Source: Candidatus Schekmanbacteria bacterium
GTDB lineage: Bacteria > CSSED10-310 > JACPHN01
Reading direction: 5' to 3'
Length of the DNA stretch: 64,000 bases
Assembly (NCBI GenBank): GCA_016188575.1
Contig: JACPHN010000268.1
Span: 4,269-68,268 of the forward strand
Positions within the stretch are counted from its first letter, which is position 1; every line of letters starts with the position of its first letter. Below the pieces are notes generated by a model. The model ran no database searches, was not told where the DNA came from, and saw only the letters and a list, made by a program, of their open reading frames with translations. A program made the translations under genes and the position numbers. Shown here in pieces: positions 23,584 through 31,393 of this stretch.

Positions 23584-24915
23584 CTATTCCGGGGTTACCT
23601 GCAGCACCTCGCGGACCTCCGGAATTCCCCGCAGCGCCGCGGTGAACCCTTTCGCCAGCCAGCCGGCGCGGGCGATTGCCGCGCCAACACCGGGATCATC
23701 GTAAAGCTGGCGCGTCATCATGACATCGCGCCCCGCCGAGAGGCCCTGGACCCGAGACGCCAGGTTGACCGTCCGCCCGAAGTAATCCAGCGCGTCGTTT
23801 GAGGTGACGGCGATGCACGCCCCCCGGTGGGCGCCAACCTTGATCAGGATTTCGCTACCGTGCTCGCTGTTGCGGTTGAGATCGTCGAAGACCCCGTGCA
23901 TGGCGAGCAACGCCGCGGCCGCGTCCTCAGACGTCACGAACGTCGCCATGATGGCGTCCCCGATGGTCTTGACTACGGCCCCGTGATGGTCCCGGACGAT
24001 TCGCGTGAGAATGCGGAAGTGCTCGCGCACCAACCCGTACGCCAGGGAGTCGCCCAACCGCTCGTACAGCGCTGTGGAACCCTTGATATCCGTGAATGCA
24101 AACACGAGGTTGCGGATGGCGAAGGATTCGTCCGCGGCGATGAGCTCGGAGGTGAAAAAGTCACGAAAGCTCTGATTGGACGTCACATCCAGCCCCGTCA
24201 CCCAGGGCGAATCCGCGACCCGCAGCAACATGACCTCAAGCGGCTCGCTGCTCGTATTGACGATGCGGAGGTCGAATCGCCCCGGCGCAAGCCGCTCACA
24301 ACTCTCGCGCCTCATGCAAGTGCCATCGGTAGTGAAGGTCAGCGCGCGCGTACCGTCCCCAGATTCCCCTTCCACGAGCAGCGGCGAGCCGAAGCCGAGA
24401 TCCGTGCGCATGAGATGATGCCTGCCCTCGCCGAGCTCCACGGACAGGACCGTTTCCCCAGGAGCCGCCACGGCGGTGGCGAGCCGTTCGTAGGAGATCC
24501 AGTAGCGAATGATCTCCGGGAGCGAGACGTCGGGGTAGCGACGAGCTTCCTGGCTGACGCGAAACGTGACCTCGACCGCCTCGTCCAGGGTTCCGGTGAT
24601 ATCGATGTTGCAGTGACCGCAGTGGGATTGGGGTTTGAGCAGCGAGAGCGAATCCACACGTTGGGTCGACCCCGTGCAGCTCGGGCAACGGATGTCCCAC
24701 TCCATGTCGAAGACGCCGTGGCGGGTAGCGAACAGGAACGCCTCCAGGGTTTCGTACCTGTCGACGCCCCAGTCCCTGGCAAGGCGAAAGGGCGGTATCT
24801 TGACGAGCCCGGGCGGGGCAGCGGTGAGCACATGATCGGTCATCTGGGCGATCAGCCGGGGTGAAACGCCGAGCCGCTCCAGATCCTGCGTCGCCTTCCT
24901 GAGTCGTGTGGTCAA
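23584..24915 (-). CDS. Class III adenylate cyclase with N-terminal zinc-ribbon region (DUF5939-like)
   Basis: 443-aa cytoplasmic cyclase making cAMP. The N-terminal half holds a four-cysteine ribbon (C77, C80, C99, C102) within CPSCTGSTQRVD...HCGHCNID, resembling DUF5939 regulators. The catalytic domain (about 270-443) keeps every key residue: metal Asp in FAFTDIKGST (D276) and IGDAIMATF (D320), adenine-selecting Lys (VVKTIG, K316) and Asp (ALDYFGRTVN, D377), and transition-state Asn384 and Arg388 (TVNLASRV). The Lys/Asp pair indicates ATP rather than GTP or pyrimidine substrates. As there is one catalytic domain it should act as a homodimer. It starts 6 nt after a cytidylate-kinase-like gene, so the two form an operon. 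Confidence 0.92.
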   Translation of the reverse strand: MTTRLRKATQDLERLGVSPRLIAQMTDHVLTAAPPGLVKIPPFRLARDWGVDRYETLEAFLFATRHGVFDMEWDIRCPSCTGSTQRVDSLSLLKPQSHCGHCNIDITGTLDEAVEVTFRVSQEARRYPDVSLPEIIRYWISYERLATAVAAPGETVLSVELGEGRHHLMRTDLGFGSPLLVEGESGDGTRALTFTTDGTCMRRESCERLAPGRFDLRIVNTSSEPLEVMLLRVADSPWVTGLDVTSNQSFRDFFTSELIAADESFAIRNLVFAFTDIKGSTALYERLGDSLAYGLVREHFRILTRIVRDHHGAVVKTIGDAIMATFVTSEDAAAALLAMHGVFDDLNRNSEHGSEILIKVGAHRGACIAVTSNDALDYFGRTVNLASRVQGLSAGRDVMMTRQLYDDPGVGAAIARAGWLAKGFTAALRGIPEVREVLQVTPE

Positions 24916-24921
24916 CGGTCG

Positions 24922-25641
24922 TCAGTCCGCGCCGTAGACGTCTGTCTCGTGGATAGCGCTCACGATCCGCTGCCAGGCCGACTCGATCATTGTCACCGCG
25001 GTGTCCAGGCCGATGTTGGCGGTGTTCAGGACGACGTCGAAGTTCTCGGGGTCCAGCCACTCCTTCCCGAAGAGCGTCCTGACAAACCGCTTCCGCTCGC
25101 CGTCGGACCGTCGAATCGCGTCCTGGGCCGCCGAGCGGGTGTAGCCCTCCCGATCCATGAGCCGCTGCATCCGATGTTCAAGCGGCGCGATCACGCTGAC
25201 ATCCAAACGCGGTCGCAGCCGCGGCACGAACGCCGCTCCTCGACCGAGGATCACTACCGATCCCAGCCGCGAAAGCGACTCGACCGTCTCCAGCAGGAAG
25301 TGGTAGTAATCCCCGTGTCCAAACACCTTGCCGGCCAGCAGCGATTCGAGCCAGTTGTGAACCTCGGAACGCGCCTTTTCGTCCATCGCGTCCACGAGCT
25401 CTCGCCGCACGTCGCCGCGATTGGCGATCTCGTCGATGAGCTTCACCCCCATGAGCTGACAGCCCAACCGCTCCGCCACGCCTCTTGCGATATCCGCGCC
25501 GCCGCTGCCAAGCATTCGCGATACCGTCACCACCGGCTTGAGGACCGATGGCTGATCGAGAGGCTTGTGGTACCGATTCTTCTCCGCAATCCAGCGCGCG
25601 ATCTGCTGCTCGACGATCTGATTCACGTTCGGGCTCATCAT
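24922..25641 (-). CDS. Cytidylate kinase-like family protein
   Basis: 239-aa P-loop-type protein of the cytidylate-kinase-like family. A nucleotide-binding loop-like stretch is PVVTVSRMLGSGGADIARGVAERLG, where canonical Cmk has GP-x-G-x-GK-S/T and here the Lys is absent. Later come ILGRGAAFVPRL and RPRLDVSVIAPLEHRMQRLM, typical of the family. It may phosphorylate a nucleotide or be a sensory derivative. The missing P-loop Lys makes activity uncertain. The start MMSPNVNQ at 25641 has a strong AAAGGAGG site, and longer upstream frames are not supported. It directly precedes the adenylate cyclase by 6 nt. Confidence 0.82.
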   Translation of the reverse strand: MMSPNVNQIVEQQIARWIAEKNRYHKPLDQPSVLKPVVTVSRMLGSGGADIARGVAERLGCQLMGVKLIDEIANRGDVRRELVDAMDEKARSEVHNWLESLLAGKVFGHGDYYHFLLETVESLSRLGSVVILGRGAAFVPRLRPRLDVSVIAPLEHRMQRLMDREGYTRSAAQDAIRRSDGERKRFVRTLFGKEWLDPENFDVVLNTANIGLDTAVTMIESAWQRIVSAIHETDVYGAD

Positions 25642-25806
25642 GGCCTCCTTTCCGCTGATTCCAGCATTCCCCTCGGAGGCGGGCATGCGTCTTGGCCTGG
25701 GATGCCCCGCGTACCCTTGCTATAGGAGCGCCCCGCGGCAGTGTCAAGGAATGGCAAGACGCCAACGCGCTTGCGTCCCCAGGCATGTCGAGCTACGGTC
25801 AGGTTC

Positions 25807-27312
25807 ATGAACGCGGAGTTGCTCATCGTCGGCCGCGCCCGGGAGCACGCGTCGCGCTGCGCGATTGCCGATGCTGGGGGTCGCTTCTCGTACACGGAGC
25901 TGCTCGCCGCAAGTGAGCGCATCGCCAGTGTCTTGCTCGGCGGCGCTCCGGACCTGGCGGAGCAGCGGGTGGCCTATCTCGCCCCGCCGGGCTTCGACTG
26001 GGTTGCCGCGCAATGGGGCATCTGGCGCGCAGGAGGTGTCGCCGTGCCACTGGCCACGAGTCATCCGCCGGCCGAGCTCGCCTTTGTCCTCCGCGACTCG
26101 GGCGCGCGCGCGACGATCAGTCATCCCACCTATTCCTACCTGCTGCGGCCACTCGCCGGCGGCCTCGGCATTCGGCACCTGGAGCTCTCCGCGGCCCTGA
26201 GCGCCGCGCCGAGGCCGCTGCCGGACCTCCACGGCGATCGACGCGCGCAGGTTTTCTATACCAGCGGCACCTCGGCCCGACCCAAAGGTGTCGTCCTGAC
26301 GCACCGCAATATCGCGGCGCAAGTCCAGAGCCTGACCGCCGCCTGGGAATGGACCGCCGCCGACCGTATCCTCGGGGTGTTGCCGCTGCATCACGTTCAC
26401 GGCGTGATCAACGTGCTGACGTGCGCCCTGTGGTCCGGTGCTACCTGCGAGCTGGTCGCGAAGTTCGACGCGGCACCCGTTTGGGATCGCCTCGCATCGG
26501 CGGAAATCACGCTGTTCATGGCGGTTCCCACCGTGTACGCCTTGCTGATTTCCGCCTGGGAGCAAGCCGACGGGCACACGCGAGCCCGCTGGTCCGCGGG
26601 AGCGCGAACCGTTCGACTGATGGTTTCGGGGTCCGCGGCTCTCCCCGTAGGTGTCCTGCGCAAATGGCGGGAGCTCACCGGTCAGGTGCTCCTGGAGCGA
26701 TACGGCATGACCGAGATCGGCATGGCGCTCGCAAATCCCCTGCATGGCCCGCGTACCGCCGGCTCGGTCGGGACGCCACTTCCCGGCGTCGACGTGCGCC
26801 TCGTAGGGGATGATGGCGCGGCGGTACCGCCGGGCACTCCCGGCGAGATCGAAGTGCGCGGGGAGACCGTGTTCCTGGAGTATCTGGGCAATGCCGCGGC
26901 CACCGCCGCCGCCTTTCGCGACAGATGGTTTCGCACGGGCGATGTGGCCGTCCTCGAGGAGGAGCGCTACCGAATCCTCGGCCGAAAGAGCGTTGACATC
27001 ATCAAGACCGGTGGCTACAAGGTGTCGGCCCTGGAGATCGAGGAGGTCCTGCGCGCTCACCCCGAAGTCCGCGACTGCGCGGTCGTCGCGATGCCCGATC
27101 CGGTCTGGGGAGAACGCGTGGCCGCGGCCATCGTGGCGGCGCCGGGAGCGCGGCCGGACGCCGATGAGCTACAGGCCTGGAGCCGTGAGCGGCTCGCCCC
27201 CTACAAGGTTCCCTCGCGCCTCACGCTCGTCGACGAGCTACCCCGCAATGCCCTCGGCAAGGTCCAGAAGAACCGCGTAGCACGGCTCCTGTCGGGCTCT
27301 GGGGACGGCTGA
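25807..27312 (+). CDS. matB: Malonyl-CoA synthetase-like acyl-CoA ligase (MatB/ACSF3 type)
   Basis: 501-aa ANL-superfamily ligase forming an acyl-CoA through an acyl-AMP. Motifs are VFYTSGTSARPKGVVLTH (AMP-binding P-loop), LPLHHVHGVINVLTCAL (strongly MatB-like), LLERYGMTEIGMALANPL, WFRTGDVA and the catalytic Lys in the C-terminal ALGKVQKNRV. Length and the HHVHG and RYGMTE motifs fit malonyl- or methylmalonyl-CoA synthetases. Other short-chain dicarboxylic acids remain possible. I start at ATG 25807 (MNAELLIVG); the upstream frame adds a non-conserved 22 residues. It is monocistronic and convergent with the kinase gene. A supply of malonyl-CoA would suit lipid synthesis, but no direct partner lies beside it. 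Confidence 0.85.
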   Translation: MNAELLIVGRAREHASRCAIADAGGRFSYTELLAASERIASVLLGGAPDLAEQRVAYLAPPGFDWVAAQWGIWRAGGVAVPLATSHPPAELAFVLRDSGARATISHPTYSYLLRPLAGGLGIRHLELSAALSAAPRPLPDLHGDRRAQVFYTSGTSARPKGVVLTHRNIAAQVQSLTAAWEWTAADRILGVLPLHHVHGVINVLTCALWSGATCELVAKFDAAPVWDRLASAEITLFMAVPTVYALLISAWEQADGHTRARWSAGARTVRLMVSGSAALPVGVLRKWRELTGQVLLERYGMTEIGMALANPLHGPRTAGSVGTPLPGVDVRLVGDDGAAVPPGTPGEIEVRGETVFLEYLGNAAATAAAFRDRWFRTGDVAVLEEERYRILGRKSVDIIKTGGYKVSALEIEEVLRAHPEVRDCAVVAMPDPVWGERVAAAIVAAPGARPDADELQAWSRERLAPYKVPSRLTLVDELPRNALGKVQKNRVARLLSGSGDG

Positions 27313-27451
27313 TTGCCGAGCACAACCGGCGCCTGTGTCCTGAATCCACCGAGGGCTCGACGTCGATGCGCCTTCCGCGCAGCTTTCAGCCGCACAGGCG
27401 GTGGATTGAGATGTGTGGCAGGCCTGGTGCAGAATCAGGGATCAGCAGACG

Positions 27452-29791
27452 TTACACGCGGCCTTCGAGTTTGGGGCGAGACGCTTGCAGATCCTGTGCG
27501 GCCCGCTCCGCCATGCGCAGCAGCACTCTGGATCGCAAGAATTCGAGAATGTCGCCGGTGATCCGCTCCTGGTCTCCGCGCCGGGCCGCGATCGTGGTGG
27601 CCGCGGCGAATCCCGCGGGGACCTCCACCACCGCCACCTGGCCCTCGACATCCCAAACACGGGCGACGCCCGACATCTTCCCGGAAACCGCCAGCCGGTC
27701 GTCGCCCACAATATTGATGTCGACGACATATTCGCGAATCTCCAGCGCCAGCAGAACGGCGCAGCCCATCGCCTTGGCGCGAGCCACGAGGCGCGCCGGG
27801 TCGAGCTCGGCGATTCCTCCCTCGATCGGCTCTCGCGCGATGAGCTCGGAAAAACGCTCGGCCACCGCGCCATCGCCCAGCCCATCGGCTTCGAACGGAG
27901 CGAAGAATGTCATTTCCGGGGGAAGCGCGGCGCGTTCGGGCGCGACGCTGAGCCCAAACACCAACCCGGCGTCCCTGGTGCACCCGCGGCGTTCGGCCTG
28001 GAGCTCGACATAGCGGTCTCGCCCCGCTCGCAGGAGCGACAGATCCAGAAGCTCTGCAACATCCGCCGGAAGGCGCAGGCTCACCGCCGCCAACACGCCG
28101 GCGTCGTCGTCCGCGAGCAGCGCCGAAGTCGCCGCCACGTGGAGCGGCGCCGAGCCCCCCTGGCCCGCTGTCGTCCCACTGTCTTCGGAGCCGCGACGGC
28201 CGGTATCTGCCAGCGCCAGCCACAGCGCGAGAACCATCGCGCCGACAACCACCGCCGCGGCGCTCGTGAGACCTCGCCGGGTGCGCCAAAACGCGCCGGA
28301 CGGCGCCGCGAGCGCGGAGACGGCTCGGTCCTCCGGCGGCGTGACCGTAACCGGCGCAGCAACAGGTGCGGCCGCCGGCGCAGCAGCGACCACGGGGCGG
28401 CGGCGCTGCGCGAGCCACAAGGCGCGCTGGTGCTGGGAGGGGCGCGCCAGCATGTCCTGGATCGCCCTGAGGCGATCGGAAACTTCCAGCAGCGAAACCG
28501 CGCGCGCGTCAGGATCCTCCGCCAGGAGCTCGTCCAGAAGCGGCTGCAGGCTCGCGATCAGAAACCCATCGAGCTCGTAGTGCTCCAGGGGCGGGGCTGG
28601 GCGATTGGCGCGCTTTTCAAGTCCCGTGGCGCTCGGCTCCAGGAGCGGGTGCTCACCTGTGATCATCTGCTGCAACAGGATCCCGAAGGCATAGATGTCC
28701 GTTGCCGGCGACGGCGGCAGGCCGCGAAACTGTTCGGGAGCCCTGTAGAGGGGGCTGCCGACCCACTCTTCCGCGGCCGCGTTTTCCTGTCCGTGCATTC
28801 GCAGCGTCAGCCCAAAGTCCGCGATCTTGGCCTGCAAATCCTCGGCGACAAAGACGTTCCCCGGTTTGAGGTCGCCGTGGACACAACCGTGGCCGTGAAG
28901 ATAGGCGAGCGCCTCCGCGATCTGGCGCCCGACAGGAAGTGCCTCCTGCCAGGAAAGCCGCCCGCGATCTTCCAATAGCGCGGCCAGTGTCCGTCCCGAG
29001 CTCTGCTCCAGAACCAGGCAAGGGCTGCCGTCTCCGTCGACGAACGCATCCAGAGGCGCGATCGCATTCACATGGTGCAGGCCGATCAGTGCTTTCCAGT
29101 CATCCGTGATCCGCACCGCCGCGCTCTTGTCTCCCAGCAGGAACCGCTTCAGGCGCTTGACCGCGACGCGCCGCTCTGCGCGCTCGTCGCGGCAGGAAAA
29201 GACGCCCGCCGCCGCGCTTTCACCGAGCTGTTCCAGGACACGATATCGGCCGCCCAGAAGCGTTCCGGTCGCGCCGGGTAGCCGCGGCGGTCGGACGGGG
29301 ACCTCCTTCGCTTCGCCTCCCGCCAAAGCCGACGGGATCGGTCCCCCCTCCGCGTCTCCCCTCGCAGGCGCGCGATGCATACTGTCTTGCTCGCTCGGAT
29401 GTTGCGGCGCAATGGCGTCACTATCGTCATCCCGGCGAAAGCTGGCAGCCATGCTCCTGCTGCCATCGGATACAGGGACCGCGGCTTTCGCCGGGATGAC
29501 GGAATCCTGTGGATCACCCGTCGGGGGCGGGGGAAGCTGGGTTGGAGGGGCTTCACGTCGCGCTTCCAGCGGCGCGACGGAGGGTGCCGGAGAGGATTCG
29601 CCCGCTTCCGCCCCCACCTCAGGCATCTCTGGCTCCGGCTCCTCGCGCGGCGCCAGCCCCATGATCTTCACGGGGCCTCCGCACCGCGGGCACCGCATAC
29701 GGGCGGGATCCACCGTGCGGCCACTCCGCAAGCGCAGCCGTTTACCGCAGCTCTGACACCGAAACCCGGACTCGTCCGTCGCGCTCACCAC
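27452..29791 (-). CDS. Zinc-ribbon Ser/Thr protein kinase with transmembrane helix and extracytoplasmic domain
   Basis: 779-aa receptor-like kinase starting with GTG at 29791. An N-terminal four-cysteine ribbon (C12, C15, C34, C37) is followed by a Pro/Glu-rich linker. The linker contains SVIPAKAAVPVSDG...SFRRDDD (about 97-126), the translation of a palindromic repeat at 29424-29500. The kinase domain (about 182-448) keeps Lys212 (VAVKRLKRF), HGDLKPGN (305-312; HGD instead of HRD), DFG (325-327) and APE-like RAPEQF, so it should be active. A single helix at about 509-528 leads to a ~250-residue periplasmic domain of unknown type with Cys residues. It is 54 nt downstream of a ParA-like gene, suggesting a joint role in positioning or envelope signalling. 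Confidence 0.88.
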   Translation of the reverse strand: MVSATDESGFRCQSCGKRLRLRSGRTVDPARMRCPRCGGPVKIMGLAPREEPEPEMPEVGAEAGESSPAPSVAPLEARREAPPTQLPPPPTGDPQDSVIPAKAAVPVSDGSRSMAASFRRDDDSDAIAPQHPSEQDSMHRAPARGDAEGGPIPSALAGGEAKEVPVRPPRLPGATGTLLGGRYRVLEQLGESAAAGVFSCRDERAERRVAVKRLKRFLLGDKSAAVRITDDWKALIGLHHVNAIAPLDAFVDGDGSPCLVLEQSSGRTLAALLEDRGRLSWQEALPVGRQIAEALAYLHGHGCVHGDLKPGNVFVAEDLQAKIADFGLTLRMHGQENAAAEEWVGSPLYRAPEQFRGLPPSPATDIYAFGILLQQMITGEHPLLEPSATGLEKRANRPAPPLEHYELDGFLIASLQPLLDELLAEDPDARAVSLLEVSDRLRAIQDMLARPSQHQRALWLAQRRRPVVAAAPAAAPVAAPVTVTPPEDRAVSALAAPSGAFWRTRRGLTSAAAVVVGAMVLALWLALADTGRRGSEDSGTTAGQGGSAPLHVAATSALLADDDAGVLAAVSLRLPADVAELLDLSLLRAGRDRYVELQAERRGCTRDAGLVFGLSVAPERAALPPEMTFFAPFEADGLGDGAVAERFSELIAREPIEGGIAELDPARLVARAKAMGCAVLLALEIREYVVDINIVGDDRLAVSGKMSGVARVWDVEGQVAVVEVPAGFAAATTIAARRGDQERITGDILEFLRSRVLLRMAERAAQDLQASRPKLEGRV
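29424..29500. repeat. Palindromic repeat (family 2) inside the kinase gene
   Basis: Perfect 18-bp inverted arms CGTCATCCCGGCGAAAGC (29424-29441) and GCTTTCGCCGGGATGACG (29483-29500) with a 41-nt loop. This is the widespread proteobacterial 'GTCATCCCGGCGAAAGC' type of element and is read in frame as part of the kinase's disordered linker. Confidence 0.9.
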
Positions 29792-29845
29792 GCTGTCACT
29801 CCGAGGCGCCGTCTTGAGTTGCCGCCGCGCTGTCTGTGACGCGAC

Positions 29846-30724
29846 CTACCATCCCATCCTACCGCGTTCCCGCAGCCGGAGCCCAACCTCGTCGACCAGG
29901 GCTCGGTAATCCGTGCTGCCGCGCGAATCCGGAGCAAAATCATAGATCGATTCTCCTGCGAACTGTGCCCGCGCGATGGCCGTGTTGACGCCGATCCGCG
30001 TGTCAAGCAGCGCCGGACCGTAGTGCGCCTCCAGCATGGACTCGACTTCCCGGTTGAGGCCCTTGGTGCGACTATCGAGCTGGGTGACGAGGATTCCGAG
30101 GATTTCCACCGCCGCTCGCAGACGCTCGCGCACGAGTTGGACGGCGTCGATGAGGTCGGCCACACCCTGAAAGCTGAGCAGCGAATACTCGCAAGGTACG
30201 AGCAGATAGTCAGCAGCGACAAGCGCATTCACCGTAAGGTTACCGAGGCTCGGCGGGCAGTCCAGCACGATGCAGTCGTAGTGTGTCCGCGTCACGTGTA
30301 ACGCCTGTTGCAAGACGAACTCCTTGCCGATTCGTGCGCTCAGGAGCTGTTCGCTCTCCGTGAGACTCTTGTCGGGGGCGGTGATGTCCAGGCCACAAAC
30401 CCGCGTTGGGATCGCTGCGTCGAGCACTTCGCGCTGCCGTTCGGCCATCACGGCGGAAAGCTGCTTTGCGGCGCTTCCCCCGCGGATCCCCAGGCTCGAA
30501 CCGACGTGGCCTTGAGGGTCGAGGTCGACGACCAGGACTCGCCGGGAGCCGTACCGGGCCAGTCCCGCGCCAAGGTTGACGGCCGTCGTCGTCTTGCCGA
30601 CTCCGCCCTTGCTGGCGGCAACGGCGATGACGGTCGCGGTCTTCGTGCCGAGCTGGGGCGCCGGGGCAGCGCCCATCATTTGCTTGAAGCGACTCGCCAG
30701 AAACGAGGTGAGATCGACGGCCAT
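29846..30724 (-). CDS. ParA/MinD-family ATPase without a ParB partner
   Basis: 292-aa ATPase of the ParA family. The deviant Walker A ASKGGVGKTTTAVNLGAGLA, VVDLDPQGHVGSSLG (Walker A'), and IVLDCPPSLGNLTVNALVAAD (Walker B) are complete, and VLVTQLDSRTKGL follows. An N-terminal ~30 residues (MAVDLTSFLASRFKQMMGAA) may be an amphipathic or partner-binding segment. I start at 30724, which has an AAGGAG site. A longer frame reaches 30760. No parB or rep gene is nearby, so chromosome or plasmid partitioning is unlikely. Orphan ParA proteins position other cargo such as chemoreceptors, carboxysomes or envelope machines. The downstream transmembrane kinase is the obvious candidate partner. Confidence 0.9.
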   Translation of the reverse strand: MAVDLTSFLASRFKQMMGAAPAPQLGTKTATVIAVAASKGGVGKTTTAVNLGAGLARYGSRRVLVVDLDPQGHVGSSLGIRGGSAAKQLSAVMAERQREVLDAAIPTRVCGLDITAPDKSLTESEQLLSARIGKEFVLQQALHVTRTHYDCIVLDCPPSLGNLTVNALVAADYLLVPCEYSLLSFQGVADLIDAVQLVRERLRAAVEILGILVTQLDSRTKGLNREVESMLEAHYGPALLDTRIGVNTAIARAQFAGESIYDFAPDSRGSTDYRALVDEVGLRLRERGRMGW

Positions 30725-30908
30725 GAGGGCTGCTCCTTGTGCCTGTGCCGTTCCTTGCACATATGCCGCTATTCTGTAGCAGGCGCAGCCCGGGAGTGCA
30801 ACGCCTCCTGCAGGGGCGCATGCCCCACCGAGTAGTCAGGCGATTCTTGCCAGTTCGACATCGAGACACTAGGTTAAGATCAGGATCGGTTGTGACCAGC
30901 CGCAGCGG

Positions 30909-30927
30909 CTCTGTCCGTACGACAGAG
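30909..30927. promoter_or_regulatory. Inverted repeat between parA and a small divergent gene
   Basis: CTCTGTC (30909-30915), spacer CGTAC, GACAGAG (30921-30927). It lies 41-59 nt before the start of the 115-aa gene and about 185 nt from parA. It could be an operator or a binding site for a partner of the ParA-like ATPase. Only the symmetry is seen. Confidence 0.4.
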
Positions 30928-30967
30928 ACGTTGCGGGAGACAGAGCTCTACGGCGGAAGGAAATGCC

Positions 30968-31315
30968 ATGGCCCAAGTGGGAACACGCGGTGCCACCGCT
31001 TTGGACAATCGGCGAAAGTCCGACCGCATGAGTGTCCATCCGGACACGGAGGTGGTTCTGTACCTCCACAACAAGGACCCGGCGATGGCCAATGCTGGCC
31101 GGTTCCTCGGTCGGCTGCTACGAACGAACTTGCGAGCAACAGACGCGATACTGGTGGCTACGGCGAGCGGTGGGCAGGTGTGCACGATCGACCTGCCGGC
31201 TACCGATAGCAGCGGTGCTGCCGTTGTCGCGGACAAGCTTGCCGACATTGCCACTGAAGCCTCCTGGACCGTCACGTCGTATCGAACACGCCGGAAAGCC
31301 GTCCGGCTCCACTGA
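30968..31315 (+). CDS. Hypothetical 115-aa protein
   Basis: Small soluble basic protein starting at ATG 30968 with a GGAAGGAA site. The N-terminus is basic (RGATALDNRRKSDRM), followed by TEVVLYLHNKDPAMANAGRF, a hydrophobic ATDAILVATASGG strand and a helix (VVADKLADIATEASW), ending in a basic RTRRKAVRLH. I recognise no family. It is divergent from the parA-kinase pair across an inverted repeat and 78 nt before an FAD enzyme on the same strand. There are no membrane segments or cysteine motifs. It may be a DNA- or RNA-binding accessory, but that is a guess from charge alone. Confidence 0.6.
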   Translation: MAQVGTRGATALDNRRKSDRMSVHPDTEVVLYLHNKDPAMANAGRFLGRLLRTNLRATDAILVATASGGQVCTIDLPATDSSGAAVVADKLADIATEASWTVTSYRTRRKAVRLH

Positions 31316-31393
31316 GCGGTCCGGCCGGCGCCGGGCGATCCGTTGGATCGCCCGGTTGCTCGCAAGCATGCCAACCGCCGAAGCGAAACGATT

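Noticed and set aside
23584-25641. Possible Pycsar-like pyrimidine cyclase system
   Set aside because: The cyclase keeps Lys316 and Asp377, which select adenine, and no effector gene typical of Pycsar is adjacent.
27313-27451. Terminator between matB and the kinase gene
   Set aside because: Only an 8-bp stem (AATCCACC/GGTGGATT) with a very large loop and no T-run could be found.
29846-30927. Replication or partition origin suggested by parA
   Set aside because: No parB, rep or dnaA gene, no repeated parS-like sites, and only one inverted repeat nearby.
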